DNA of 64,000 nucleotides from Paragordius varius. Taxonomy: Eukaryota > Nematomorpha. The DNA lies in assembly GCA_964247055.1 (NCBI GenBank), contig OZ176054.1, forward strand, positions 2,852,001 to 2,916,000, given 5' to 3'. How positions within the stretch are numbered: the first letter of the stretch is position 1; every line of letters begins with the position of its first letter. Shown piece after piece: positions 1 through 20,349 of this stretch. Under the pieces are notes generated by a model, which made no database searches, was not told where the DNA came from, and saw only the letters and a list, made by a program, of their open reading frames with translations. The position numbers and the translations under genes were made by a program.

Positions 1-1595
1 ATTTTGTTTGATGTGTGCTGGGAACCACCTTCAGCCGATGAATGCGGTGAGGGATGGGACTTATTTTTGTGCCAAATGTAATAACCCAGTACGGAATAAT
101 TTGTAATTATAATCACAGTCGGCAAAAGAAAAACAGCCATCAAAAGAAATAAACTGTAAACCTGTGTTTAAAATAAAGCAAAATTAAAAATTATCAAAAA
201 ACAAAACATATAAAATATCTCTATATTAACTTGCCCTAATAGCGTGTCGACTAACAGTGTACGTACAATCTATCACCATTTCTACGTTATCCAAATACCA
301 CTTATTGAGATTCAGTTCATCCCAGTAACCAATGTAATCAAATAAGTGCTCCGGTTTTGTTACATTGAAGCTAAATGCTTTGGGCACAATATGATCCCAA
401 CGAACTAAGGTTTTAGCCCTAAAAAAGTGCATGGAGACGTGCTCATCTCTCAGATGCTGTAGAAATCTCAATCTATTCCTCCGACACAAAAAATATTTTT
501 CACTGTTCCACACCTTAAGATACTGCAAATGTTTTATCATTTTGAAAGCTAGCTCTTCGGGATCTAAATACGTTTTGTTTTGTAACAAATCGTGCGGGAC
601 TAAACTTTCATTGCTTTCCAAATGTTGGGCATAAAGTTGACTTAAAACATCATGACACCTACTTCGGACACTATAATAGTTTTGGAAGTATTGCCAACTC
701 CTGTGTGCATTGTTGAGTGTTTGATATCCTTCATAATTAAACAAGACATAGATAACATCGTAAAACCAGAGATTGGGTGATGAGATGGCAAAACCAATCA
801 ACCAACATGCCGCAGAGACAATGTAACTTATTTTTAAATCTCGATTGATTGCAGCATTTCTCATACTTCCTGAGAGTGTACCTCCTGATGTTTGACTTCT
901 CACCACGGTTTTGTATAATCGATCGATCGATATCACGAGAATAAATAAGATTTGGACGGAGGTGAAGAATTTTATAAGGGTATTACTCAATTTACAATGT
1001 ATTGAGCCTAAACAACATATATGTGAAAATATGTTATACTTGAATAAAATTAATGAATATTAGAGTGTGAGAATAAAATATATAATTTTGTTTCCTGAGA
1101 AAAATACTTATTTTATGATAAGCTAAAGATAAAATATCATATATAACAAATGCAAAAATAGCTAAAAAATATAGCATAGCTTAACCGGGCTTCGGACAAA
1201 TCTTAATAAGAACCGTTCACGTTACATTTATTCGTTATAGGATCCGTATATATTTAACCAACCTTCATTAGAAACAAATCTTTATTCAAATAACCTTTTT
1301 CTTTTAAATTAGAATTCTGTAAACCCTTGAAACTTTTAAAACAAAGTTAATAAAATGATACTTTACCTCTTATATAATTGGTTAATTGGGTAAAATCATA
1401 CAGTATCATGGGTATAATAATGGCTCCAGTTAGTATCATACAAAGGGCCACATTGGCTATGTAGACATAGGCCGAATTTCTGAAGCTCCGTTTATTTGTC
1501 CAAAATACGATTAGAATGATACAATTTAATATGGTTCCCACAATAATTATACATGAAATTATTATAATGAATGGTAAGTTATCAGGGTATCGCAT
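1..1595 (-). CDS. Class A (rhodopsin-like) GPCR, 5' part; runs off window start
   Basis: Membrane receptor, probably peptide or amine type; ligand not recognised. Three exons fit: 1595-1367 (Met start after an in-frame stop; TM1 and TM2), 1007-256 (TM3, TM4, long extracellular loop 2) and 161 to the window edge (TM5 and start of intracellular loop 3). Phases agree: exon 1 ends one base into a codon at G|GTAAAG and exon 2 begins GC. TM3 starts with the conserved Cys (SIHCKLSN) and ends with a DRY-type motif, ISIDRLYKTV. TM5 reads FLLPTVIIITNYSVLGYYIW, with the usual Pro. Loop 2 is about 150 residues and carries the Cys (VIDCTYT) expected to bond to TM3; such loops are normally 15-40 residues. 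TM6, TM7 and the tail lie outside the window. Confidence 0.8.
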
Positions 1596-1599
1596 TTAG

Positions 1600-4500
1600 C
1601 ATTTAAAAATCTCCCCTTTTTATCAGTCAATGTTTTTATTTTATAATTTACAATAATATATTTTGGGAATTATTTAAGGTTCTGTTAAAAAAAAACACAT
1701 AAATAATGCATGATACAAGTATATACGGTTATACCTTGACATCTCAACCGCCAAAATCCTCTTTTATTTTTTGAGAAAATTCAAAAAAAATTAAATTAAT
1801 GCTAATTTTTAAAGTATTTATATATTTATTTTTCGAAGAAATCAATAAATTTTATTGTACAAATAGTGTTCACCCCTATTAAATTAAAATAATGAGACGC
1901 CGATATTGTCTTCTTTGTTAATACAATGACATATACTTAACACCCAATATTTTATTCCCACATGAATTAAAAATATTATTTTAATTTCCCTTGTAGTGTA
2001 TGTATTATTGTTATTGATGTTTATAAGATTTTTTGGCTATATTTTATTTTTATCATTTTACAAAGTGCGTAATTTTGAACTGAATGGAAATTTCTAAATA
2101 AGATGTTTTTTAAAAAATGGCTTGATTACCTTCTTTTTAAAAGTGTTATCATTTAGATTAAACGATTTCGGCTTTTATATCAATTTTCCACTGGATGAGA
2201 TATTAATAATTTTTGAATATTAATGCTTTGACAATAATAAGTTTAATTGTACAGGGTTGACCAGTTAAAAACATTCTAAAATGGGCAATTTAACTAAACC
2301 CAATGGCGATATTGCGCGATAACAATTTTAAATATGTAATAGATTTTGACATTAAGAAAGTATTTACAAAAAATAATGGTGCTTAATAATTTAATTTTTG
2401 GCAAAATTTTGATGAATCGAGTTTTATCGTATATAGAATAATAATGGAAACGGTAAAAACACATTTTAAAATATTAGAAAAAGAAACACTTTTATAATAT
2501 CGATGCTGCTGAACACTTCTATCACATCAGATCTTTGATTTAACACTTTACCTTTTGGTGTAGTTTTATACCCCAGGAACTTTCAAAATTTATCTTAAAA
2601 AATATCTGTAGCATTGGGAGAAATTAAAAAATATGCTTTATCTAGCTTAATACTCGGTTACAATACATTCATTTCAGTCCTTTGATTCAAATTGGGGTAT
2701 CCAGGGACCCGCCTGTATAAAAAATATTTTTAAAAATATATAATAAATCAAAACCATTGCAAAAGTTGTACTTATATAACATTTAATAAACCAAAATATA
2801 AAATTGATTCAGGCAATAAAACTTGATACTTGTTTAGGGATAAACTTGAAGGTAAAGATGCAGCCAATATGGCATGAATGCATTAGCTAAATATAAAATA
2901 GAAACAAACCATTTTTTGCTTTTATTAATGCTAGATAAAGTTGTAATAATCAAAAAAACACGATATTTTGCAAAATGTTGTAATATAAAAATGGCTTCAA
3001 AGCAGTTGGAGCCTTTTTAAACTAAATTTTGTGATATGGCTTATTTATCAATTTTAGTTTGTATAGAAGCTTACATTCAAATTTGAATTTGTTTCATTCA
3101 TAATTACTATGATCTACAATGACACATTTGAATCGACGTTTTAAAGGTATGATACAAAAAAATATTTATTAAAAAGATTTAAATTTCTATTAAAATACTC
3201 ATATCAAATCTTTTCGCCACCATCTTTTCATAATTTTTTTGAAATCCCTATGATACGTTTATGCATTTATTACGGATTATTTTCGTATCCTGCCTCACAA
3301 GGCAGCTCGGATGTTAACAAATCTACTTAACATAACCCTAATAATACAGGCAAATAGTATGTATATTATGGTAAAAATTAATAATTTACTTTGGTTCAAA
3401 TGTACCAGCAAATTTTTTATATTTATTAATTTATATGCTGTTTGTATATTTTGAAACAATCCGAATTCGGGACTCTGGAAGTTAAAAAATGTAAAAGTTT
3501 TAATTTTTTTACCTAATCCAGGAGAAGAGGGTTCGATAAATTTTAACCAAACTTTTAAAACAATTTGATTCTACTTTAAGCTTGAGGTAGAAAGATACAC
3601 CAAAATGTTATCGCGAAAAGAAAATAATGTGATGAAAAGTTAAGAATGCGTTTGACAAACACAACTTAAATTAACCAAAATCCGAGCGGATAGAAATGTT
3701 TATCATCATCATGTTTTTATATTTTCACCACGCTTCAAAATTCAAACAAATCGCTTCATTAAAAGTTTTCTATATTTTTAAAATAAATATCCATTTTTCG
3801 GAAGAACATTTGACATTCTTATATTTTTTCATGCGCCTAAAAGGCTAAACAACGAATTTTAATCTAGCCAAATATATATTTACTTTTTAATATGTTACTT
3901 TTGAGTATCTGTGCTGGTAGATTATATCAAAGGGTATAAAGTGTAAATGGTAGGAAGTGTAAGATAATTTGGATTTACACTCCATCTTTAGAAAATTTTT
4001 TGTTCAAGCGATTCCAAATATATTTAGTATTATTAATCTGAAAATAAAATGCAATATCTTACTAAACGCATTATTTAACTCTTCGATTCAATTATATCTG
4101 AATACCCTAGATTATATTAAAGTCGTGAACTATTCAAAGAAACGATCTGAATTTAATAAGCCTCTATCCTAATAAGAATTATAAAATATGTGGAAATATC
4201 TAAGTAAATTTTAATTATGAAAAAAAGCTCCAATACTTCGACGCCTTTTTTATTTTACAAAATTTGCAAAATATCGAGTTTATATAATTCTAAAACTAAA
4301 AAACCAATGTTTTTTTAATTCACATCTGACATTGAGAGAAAGAGAAAAAAAAGTTTATTTTATATTCATATAATGCACACATGTTTGTTGACTAAATTTT
4401 TACCTCTTGGTTTTACCTTAAAATAGGTATATCAAGTATTGAATTAGTGTTATATATATGCAATTTTTTGCCATAGTTTCATATTTTTTGAATAATTTGG

Positions 4501-5088
4501 CTTTAAAAAGGGCTGGGGTATCTAACGCCAATTAGAATCGAAGGGCTGAAATGAATGTGTTGTATTCAAATATATATAATAAATAAAATATTCATCTCTC
4601 ATATTTTTCCAGCAATATTTTTTCCGGATTTTCATGGTTAACAATACTGGCAGTTAACAAGTATTATGATTATAAATTACAACTATTCAACTGATTCTTT
4701 TTTAAGGATCGACAGCAATTAGATTGTTATTTATTTTAACTGTCTTTTGTTTCCATAAATTCAACAATAACCAAATTTGTGAAGTTGGAAAATAAATTAG
4801 TTATTTTAGGTATTTATAAAAATAATGTGTTGTATTAAATTTTAGCCTAATCTTTATATATTGGATATTTAAACTTTAATCTTCCAATATCTTTTATCAA
4901 AAGTTAAAGGAATTAATATAATTTTGGCAAAAATTTTGTATTATATATCAATAACTACCCTTAAAATTAATATCTTAATTATTATTTATATTTTAAATAA
5001 AAATGTATGATGAAATTTATAAAATACACATGTTATAGTTTTTTGCTGATTGGTTTACGATACTATACTCGTTGAGAATATGCCTTAA
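1600..5088. repeat. Gene-free stretch of diverged repeats with a long inverted repeat
   Basis: No coding exon found. From about 2665 to 4565 the two ends are inverted copies of one another. The left arm (about 2665-3060) starts near ATTCATTTCAGTCCTTTGAT and runs through GGGGTATCC to a block around CGATATTTTGCAAAATG. The right arm (about 4205-4565) carries the same blocks reversed, ending in ATCGAAGGGCTGAAATGAAT. The middle (about 3180-3270 and 3600-3800) shares segments with 27.8 kb and 58.4 kb. No coding potential is seen, so it is best described as an unclassified non-autonomous repeat. Confidence 0.55.
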
Positions 5089-11929
<6,841 letters not shown>

Positions 11930-12131
11930 TATTATTGTTATTATCTTAAGAGAGAGAAAATATATAGTTTACGAAAACTTTCGAATTCACATTCAAAATT
12001 AATGATCTCAATCAAATAAATCACATATATACACATAGATATATATTTTACATACTGTTAATTTAATATTATATTTATTAAATTATTGTAATATCTGAGT
12101 TATCATTTTTCTTTCCACAATTTTTTTCGAG

Positions 12132-12197
<66 letters not shown>

Positions 12198-12250
12198 ATA
12201 TTACCCTAAAAATTAATGTAACTTTATTTCATTCATTATTACACATATTA

Positions 12251-12535
12251 TACAGTAAAATTGAAGTCTTACGGACAACGTTTAAAAATATAAAGACAAA
12301 TATTATTTTTTAAAAGACAACCATTTCAGTTAATTTCAATTAAATTACATTGTTTAAAAGTGTTAAATAGAGATATATATATATATATTAGTAACATCAT
12401 CAATCCTTTGAAAATGTAATTAAATAGCTTATATAAGATAAATTAATGTTTAAAAAAGTATGGATGTGTTTGAAAAAAAAATATTTATCTTTACATTTTT
12501 ATGTTTTTGTCCGTATAATTTCAATCTTTACTGTA
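12251..12535. mobile_element. MITE, TIR family A (Tc1/mariner-like ends), complete copy
   Basis: About 285 bp. The left end TACAGTAAAATTGAAGTCTT, with ACGGACAA just inside, is mirrored by the right end TTGTCCGTATAATTTCAATC followed by TTTACTGTA. TA at both borders suggests TA target duplication. Subterminal blocks (TATAAAGACAAATATT, AAAGACAACCAT) are shared by the other family members. No ORF. Confidence 0.75.
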
Positions 12536-13012
12536 TATTACAAATCGTAAATTTAAAAATGTATGATGTATCTTTATGTATATATTCACAATGCGACTAG
12601 AACTGAATGTAAAATAGCGTTAGAAAGTAATAAAATTTATGTATTTCATTGATAATACTATTTGGGGTAAAAAATCAATGATTTTTAAATTTAAGGTTTA
12701 TTTAATTAGGGTGGGTTCCTTCTGGATATGCCTTATGTAATGTTAATTTTTTTAATAAAAATCGAATGCAAATTACGTGTCTCATGGTATATTTTTAGTG
12801 ATAGTATTTTTTTGTGTAATTTATGGAAGGAAATTTTGTTTACTTAAATTCAACATTAAAACAATTGAAACTCAGTATCATTGGTATAATTATCCAAAAC
12901 CAATATTTGGTCACGTATTTTTTTAAAAAATGTATATAATAGAGTATTAATAAACGCGATTTTGAATTTCTATACAGGACAATATAATATATATTATAAA
13001 AGTGGTCAAAAC

Positions 13013-13250
13013 TACACGCAGTATATTAATTATTGAAAATACCTAGACAAATAAAAATATTAAGACATATATTATTAAACAAGTATTATTAAATATAGCA
13101 ACATTTAACAGCTCTAATTCACAGTTTAAATATTTAAGCAATGAGTATTCAATTTAAAAAAACAAGATTAAAAATGTATAAGCGGCTTTTGAAAAAAATT
13201 TTGTGTTTTAGTTTTTTTATATTTTGTCTGTATAATTTTTAATTAAAATA
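13013..13250. mobile_element. Degenerate copy of TIR family A
   Basis: The right part (GTATAAGCGGCTTTTG, then TTTTATATTTTGTCTGTATA) is recognisable as the family A right end. The left part (CCTAGACAAATAAAAATATT) is much decayed. Confidence 0.35.
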
Positions 13251-13964
13251 GCGGTCATGTGAGATGAATGATCTATCTCGCTATATGATTATATTTAAAA
13301 TGTCTTTGAGCTATATTTTGTATTAAGCCCTTCTCTCTTTATTTACGAAAATTGTCTTACAAAAAATCATGTAAAGCCTATTAACGGTACATATTGAGGA
13401 CATTTTATTTTAAAAAACCTAATTCCAGGAACAAATATATATATATATATACATATTAATTTATTGTAATATTCAGGTGCGCTAATATAATAGGATGACG
13501 TAGGAAGAGATTTTTGGCATCTATTATAGATTATGTAATTATGATATACATATATAAATATATCACAAATTTTATGAATGGCATAACATAGCATTATCAC
13601 AATTATTTCGTTTGAGCAAAATGTTGTATATCGAATATAAATCCCGATTTGAGGCACTTTTAACAATTTGCTCCTTTTTTGTAGTATTTTTGGCAATGTT
13701 ATTTTTTTTTCAATTTTTTATATATAATTTCTAATATATTTCCAAGATAAAATGTATACATAGCGCAAATCTTTGGTCTTAATACCTTGCGACAAGCCCG
13801 AATCGAATTTGTGGTCGCCAAGGGAGAAAAATATTGCCTTTGCCTTACATCTAAATCCTGTAACCGTGTCAAGAAATCACCCTTTCTTGGCAAAGTTACT
13901 AATCTGGGTAATTTGGAACTTAACTAAAAACTACACTCCACTTGTTTTACAATGATATGTGGTT

Positions 13965-16900
13965 TTAAGATTTTTCATCTTTAACAAAACAATCATCGGA
14001 TATTGGTGAATATTGGATTTCATCCGATGAAACTGTTGTAAAAGAAGATGAATTCCCTGTAGAGTAATCACTAAATCTTGGATTGACATTTTGTATATTA
14101 GCATTTTCAGGGGTACAAGTGTTGTTGTTTGGCATATTTAAATTAAATGGATTTAAAATATCATTATTAATGTCAATATGATTTAGATTGCTATTATCTA
14201 CAACATTGTTTAAATCTATCAGTATTTTAGGAATGTGTTCATCAAGCTTATAGTTAAAATTTGTATCATTCGAGTGTTTAGATGTATAAAAATTTTCTGA
14301 TAGTGAATTACTGAGGAATGGCTCATGGGTGCCATCATACAAGTTGTTATTTGCATTTTTTTCACGATAAATTTCTTTGGGTGAAAATGTGGTACTTTGA
14401 TAGGGATTAACGAATTCCATGGAATCAGGGATTTTTAATTTAACTAATTGCATGTTATCACAGAGTTCTAATGAGGTATCGCCATGATTATCACAACTAT
14501 TATTAATATTATTGTTAATTTTAGTGTTTTCAAGTATGCTATTTGGTTTAACAAAAGAATTAGTATCGGTTAAATCTGTCAACAATGTGTCCTCATCTTC
14601 TTTTCCTTGAATTTGAAGGTAATGATCGCGAGATATTAATGAAACTGGAGACGTAGGGGTACTAATATATATTGATAAGGAATTTATAAAATTTAATTAA
14701 ATTAGGTTTCTAATTGCAAACACTCCTACAGTTATAAAATTTTTATTTAAATAAATTGAAGTTCTTATTTTAACCGCAACTGTGACGGCATTCAACTAAA
14801 CCAATCAATCGCCGAACCTAAGAATCCATATTATCATTGTAACATACCATTAAATGGTATGATATTATTCATTTGCAAAAAATATCTTATTTTGATACTA
14901 CAAAAAGAGGCAATTTTTGTATAAAATTTTTGGATTTTTAAAACAGGAAAGCACTAATTTGGCCGGTAAAAATATTTAAAGTAAATATTTACCAATTAAA
15001 TAAACTTGACGGAAGGAATTTTTATACTGTTATCATTACAATTTAGATAAATTAGTAAAAACCCAATATACTTGGTATAGCAACTCGATTTCCTAACTCC
15101 AGTGTAAGGGGTAAGGTTATCTTTTCCAACATTTGATGCATGTAAAAGACTTCCTGGGTCACTTTGAACGGAAGCCCGTTTAAACGAAATAGGTATTAGG
15201 GATAAACGTTTCATAAACAAATGTGGTAGGCTTGAAACTTCAGAGCCTCCGGCAGAAAACAAAAATGTTTCATGTGTAGAGCTGCTCCTACGTCTATTTT
15301 CCAAATTTTTAACACCCATTATAAAGGCTTGGCGGACCTAGAAAAATACAGGTGATTCAATTCATATGCAAATTTTAAATGCAAAAAGTTTACTATAATT
15401 ATAAAAACATACCTCCTTATTCATAAAGCAACAATATAGGGCCACGAAAAATCCCTAAAATATCAAACATAATTTAAATATAATTATCTAAGATGTATTC
15501 AAACAATTTTTGTATAAAGTCAAAAATTAGAATTTTGAACCATAACATGCAAATGTTTTTTCGAATATATTCAGATTTATGCCAGTGATATTTGGATTTT
15601 TTATAAAGAAATAAAATTTTATTGTCAGATTTGATCATAAAAATATATTGAAATCATTAAGTAACCTGAGATGAAAGCAGAATAGGAGTAATAAGTGTCC
15701 GATATATAGCATTGTGCGGTGGGTATATTGTTATTAAATAGGTTATTCCCAAATGTGGGATCAAAAAAATGAATCCTTTGAACGATTTCCTAATTATTAA
15801 ATGTTAAGGTAATAAATTTATTGGAAATACACCATCACTTTGGTGAACGTAAAATTGGATAGTTAACATATATATATGAGAAATATATAACTGAGTACCC
15901 AGACCAAATCATTGTTGTAAAGAGCATTGGCCTTTTATTTTTTTATTATAGAAAAAAATGATTATATTTATGGTTAAAAATTATAATTTAATAAACTTTA
16001 ATTAACCCTTGTTACAAAATTATTGGAATAATATTTATTTTAAGCAGGAAGATGGTAATAAAATCATACAAGATGAAATGCCTAAGTACAACACCAACTA
16101 TAAACTGGGTTATTATGAATAGGTGGAATTTATAACATTTAACTATCTAAATTACACCGTTGTATAACTAACTAAAAGCGAAACGATATCCAACAATAAA
16201 TATATTATATTACATGTTTGTGGTTTTAACAGAAGACTGCCAAATGTAAGCAGACGATTTATTTGATAGACTCCATTTTGTTTATCTGACATTAAACGAC
16301 ATACAGTTGAATTTACCAAAAACTAATGTCTTATTTTAGTATTCAGTCACATGGAATTTTTTGACTGAAAAGAACGTTTATGGCACGCATTGCCATTACA
16401 TAAAAGGGCTTTTGAATATTGAATGTTATTGTCTAGCAGAAACACATAGTAAACATGTTACATAAGAAACATGGTTTTAAATGAAAAGATGTGATTTTAT
16501 GTGAGAGTGTAGCCGCTTGAAGACGTTAAAATGAAGGATCGTTGAATATATAGCTTAAACTTCACAACGATTAGCAGAGGCATTACATTCACAAAAAAAG
16601 CAATAAATGGATGTCTACGATGAAAGACAATATACTCGGTAGATCTCAAACATTTAGAATGAATGTTAAATCAAAAATCGCAAGGTGAGAATGATATCCA
16701 GCTGCAACATCACGTAAAGAAATCATTTTTGCATCTAATTGGGACAAGTGATAAAAAAACGCTTTATACGGTCCATGAATAATGCCAAATTGCTTCGGTA
16801 AAAACCTGCTCTATGTCTGGTGAGACCAGAGCAATTTTTTGTATTCTTAATTTTTAACACTTAATGAAACCGTACACACTATCGCCATCAAATGATCAGT

Positions 16901-19900
16901 TTAAATCCTGCATTAATTGAAAGATTTTGTGTACATGACAATGATCCGTCTTACATAGCAAAACCAATGAAAAACACCTATCACTTCTATGGGAAATTTT
17001 TGGTATATGCTAACTATCCCCTGGGGCCATTCGATTAGTAAAACTTTGCATCAATGGGGCACACCCTTGCAGAGCAGGCTCAACAAATGGTTGGCAAAAT
17101 CTATTTTTTGGCACGGCATTTCTCTGTGAACTGAGATATGGGCGAAAGTAGAGCCGATGTACAATTAAAACTTTTAAACATGTTTTAATGAAAAACCGTT
17201 AAAAATATATGAAGGCACCTGGTGCACACAACATCTACTAACTGTCTGCAAAATAGTTATTTTAAATTTTATGGTTATCAACTTCCCCAATTTGTATCGA
17301 GGTTAATAGAAACTACCCCAAAAAATTAAATTTAATCATCATGATTCAACCTTTAAATGATTTTGTTGATAAACTCCACGCCTACAAATTTTTATCATAA
17401 AAAGGAAATATATTGTTAAAAATAGGTTAAATTGAGTTCACAAAATTAAAAATAAAAAAGTCATAAATCATACAAATAATTGATATTCCCGTTGGCGTTA
17501 CGTGAAGAAAACGTTTTTTCTATCCAAAGCTTGATCACCATAAGAAATATGACGAAATTCAACTAATTTAATATAAAAGATAATATCAAAAAATTTATGG
17601 TAATTTCGATAAATGCCACAATTTTGAATTTGACATTTTAGTGGAAAAAGATTAAATACTAAAAATAAATTTGCATTTAAAATCACGTATATTTTTTATC
17701 TTTTAATATATAAAAAACATACAATACGGTTTAAATATATGAACACTTTTTATCCATATAAATTGGGTGAGCCCTGAAGATTGAGTTATTAATTACTTGG
17801 TGTTTGAAAGAGAAAATCAAGGCTTACTTTGTTAATCTTTTCGAAAACTTTTATATTTTTATCTTAATGCATTGTTACACTAAGGTAGAATGGTAGAAAG
17901 TTATATATATTTTATTTGTGGTTCTACCACTTAGACTTGGTTGGTATAATTATGGGGCCAAAAATTGTAATATAATCAAGCATATTGACAATTTAATCCA
18001 TGTCAGCTCATGGCTGACTAGGGTTAAACTTTAAAGTTAAATAAGGAAAAAATAAAAAAAATAATATAATCTAATCCTAAAATACAACGACAAGGACATT
18101 GATATCACTTTATGTCCTATTTTAAATTTAACCTGTGTATAGTTCAAATTATTTTTTTCTCTACTACAGGATTACAAATAAATTCCGACAACGCATAGTG
18201 ACAAAGAAGTCATATTTCAAACCCTTTCTGCATTTTGTATAAACCTTATAATCCAAATTAATAATATAAACACAGCTTTCTTTACGTGGAATTTCTAGTT
18301 CAGGTTACGATATGGCCGTTTAAGATAAACCAATTTTTCTTTATTCCCGAGATATAAAAATAAATTTAGAAAAAAAATATAATAAAATTTAATGGACTCA
18401 TTATTATTTATATACATATACATATATATATATATTCTTTAAGATAATATTTTTACTTAAAAATAATTAAAAAAATACCAAAAGCACTATGAGAATGGGA
18501 ATGACGTATATGTAATAGAATTTGCTTCGAGATAATTCCAACAAACACCTAATATATATTTGTTGAAATAATTATTAGCTATAAAAGTTAAAAAATTATA
18601 ATTTGTAATAAAAAAATTTTTATCTATAAGAAAATAAATTACATATTTCCATGAGTTCGGATGTTAACAATTCCCCAAGACATAATAAGAAGGAATGGCA
18701 TGCCTAAGTGATTATATGGATGTATGGTTTTAAATGAATAATTTTTCTTTGAAATATTTACTTATTTAAAAAAAAACTTTAAAATATATTTTAAATTAAA
18801 AAAAGGTGTATAACCCCATCCAATGAACAAAAAGTATCGCAGAGCAATAATTTTATGAGCGAATCCGACAATAACCATTTGATACATCATGATACCTTCG
18901 GCAAACATCCAAAAGAAATTTGCAGTGTAAAAATAATTGTACAAGATGGAAATTATGTCACACGGAATCTAAAAAGTATATTATATGGATGGAGATGTCA
19001 TATGAATTGTTATTTAGATTTAAAAAATTAAATTTAAAAGCTTAAAAAGCTAATAATCTAAATGTATTTTTTAAATTTTTAGCCCAATAAAAAAGAAAAC
19101 TTTACTACAAAAGGAATGATTCTGCAACTATAAAGGCAATTATTTGATTCTTTGACCTTATCGTGGCTGTTCAAGCCACCGAAATGATACTTTTATGAGG
19201 ATGAAATTAAAAAAACCAGATATTTTAATATAAAAAAAATTTGGGCTTCATTTTATAACTAATTCGTTATATAGTATGAGTAAGTATATAATTAATAACT
19301 AGCAATATATACTTACTCATACTGTATAACGACATATATATATATATTTAATTTGGGAATCGAATTATAAAAAAGCATACTATGGTTTGATAAATGGCGT
19401 AATGGGATTGGAATAAATGCAATATGATCCACAACACATCACTTATGATGAAAGCCACAATCAGATTACAATGGATTACGTTGCGTAAACACCGTAGAGT
19501 TCTGATAAAATTATTTTGTACACAAAATTATAGAAAAACCATTTAAGAAACACATTTCTTTTATTAAAGCTAGCTTTAAAAATATTTCCTACATAATATG
19601 TATTTCAAACTTAATTAAATAAAATGCTGTGTTTTTACTGCTAAAAAATAATTATCAACATTTTTTGTAACTCTTAAGTAGGATTTTAGCTAACAAAAAA
19701 AAACGATTTTAAAACATGATTATTTAATTTTATACTTAACCTAAAATATTTTAACGTGTCTATTTTATATATTGATTTCAGTTACAAGCGATTCTTGAAT
19801 AAAACCAAAATTTGGCGCAAATTTGGAGATAAGGAATTATATGTAGGGAATTACGAGCACTTTAATAAAATATTAAAATTATATAAAAAAATCTAATAAA

Positions 19901-20156
19901 ATAGAATATACAAGATTTTTATTATGTTAAATTTATTACAAAATTAAATCCCATCTGTATAATAGTGGTAAAAATACTTGAATGTAGACAATATTATCAA
20001 GGCTACTGAAAGCAAAAGTATGGAAACACTGTATCCCACATAGTATATAAGGATAGTGGAAGAAAATGAATGTTTAAGTCCGGAGATTGCTGTTGCTTTA
20101 TTTGATATATTTGCTGATATTGACGTTGCTATCAAGGAATTTTGAGTTGTATTCAT
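13965..20156 (-). CDS. Class B (secretin-like) GPCR, CRF/DH44 receptor type
   Basis: Gs-type peptide hormone receptor of the plasma membrane. Exons read: 20156-19978 (TM1, IYYVGYSVSILLLSVALIIL), 19501-19381 (TM2, RCLRNVIHCNLIVAFIISD), 18968-18815 (conserved Cys and TM3, CDIISILYNYFYTANFFWMF), 18703-18643 (TM4), 18548-18479 (loop 2 Cys and TM5), 15789-15666 (TM6, FIFLIPHLGITYLI), 15454-15413 (TM7, GFFVALYCCFMNKE), 15337 to about 15080, and about 14630-13965 (Ser/Asn-rich tail, stop at 13965-13967). Phases agree wherever I could test them. The RCLRNxIHxNLI signature favours CRF or insect DH44 receptors over PDF receptors. The end of TM5 may be a short exon near 18225-18290 (VFILLIWIIRFIQNAER). 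The six-Cys hormone-binding N-terminus was not found, so the start is uncertain. The exact join to the last exon is unresolved. Confidence 0.87.
16555..17160 (+). mobile_element. Relic mariner transposase in a GPCR intron
   Basis: On the plus strand, opposite to the host gene, decayed mariner transposase signatures appear in the right order but different frames. They are LAEALHSQKKQ (paired-like/HTH region), LIGTSDKKTLYTVHE (the TGDEKWxxY motif), LLYVW-DQS (WWDQ motif), VHDNDPSYIAKPMKNTYHFY (HDNARPHxAKP motif with the second catalytic Asp) and YANYPLGPFD (PYSPDLAPSD motif). It holds many stops and frameshifts and is plainly dead. Terminal repeats were not located, so the borders are those of the coding relic only. 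Confidence 0.75.
19267..19331. mobile_element. Short foldback element, TIR family B
   Basis: A near-perfect inverted repeat. TCGTTATATAGTATGAGTAA on the left is matched by TTACTCATACTGTATAACGA on the right, with about 20 bp between the arms. The same terminal motif (ACAGTATGAGTAAGTA) ends the elements at 38569-38765 and 52747-52877, so this is probably a deletion derivative. It sits in an intron of the class B GPCR. Confidence 0.6.
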
Positions 20157-20349
20157 TTTTAATTGCAAAGTAAATTGTGGTGTCAGGTCAAAATTTTTGA
20201 CTTTTGTCCATTAAATTCTAATGGCCATAGGGTTTGGGGAAATGTTTAAGTTGGTTTTGTAGCAGCTTCATTTTATACCATAAAGATTTATATTATACTA
20301 TAATGCCATAAGAAAATTAAAATTTAAAATTATAAGATTATCATCTAAT

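Larger units (their letters stand above)
11930..13964. other. Intergenic region between convergent PTEN and class B GPCR genes
   Basis: Holds the PTEN 3' flank, a (TA)n tract of about 28 units at 12136-12191, one complete and one degenerate copy of TIR family A (listed separately), and a less AT-rich patch at 13770-13930. That patch is open in one plus frame and in one minus frame (LRQARIEFVVAKGEKY on plus, GDFLTRLQDLDVRQRQYFSP on minus), and I cannot assign it. No other gene seen. Confidence 0.5.

Noticed and set aside
12136-12191. Long (TA)n tract as a regulatory or origin element
   Set aside because: Simple repeats of this type recur throughout the window (21650, 33340, 41850) and carry no other signal.
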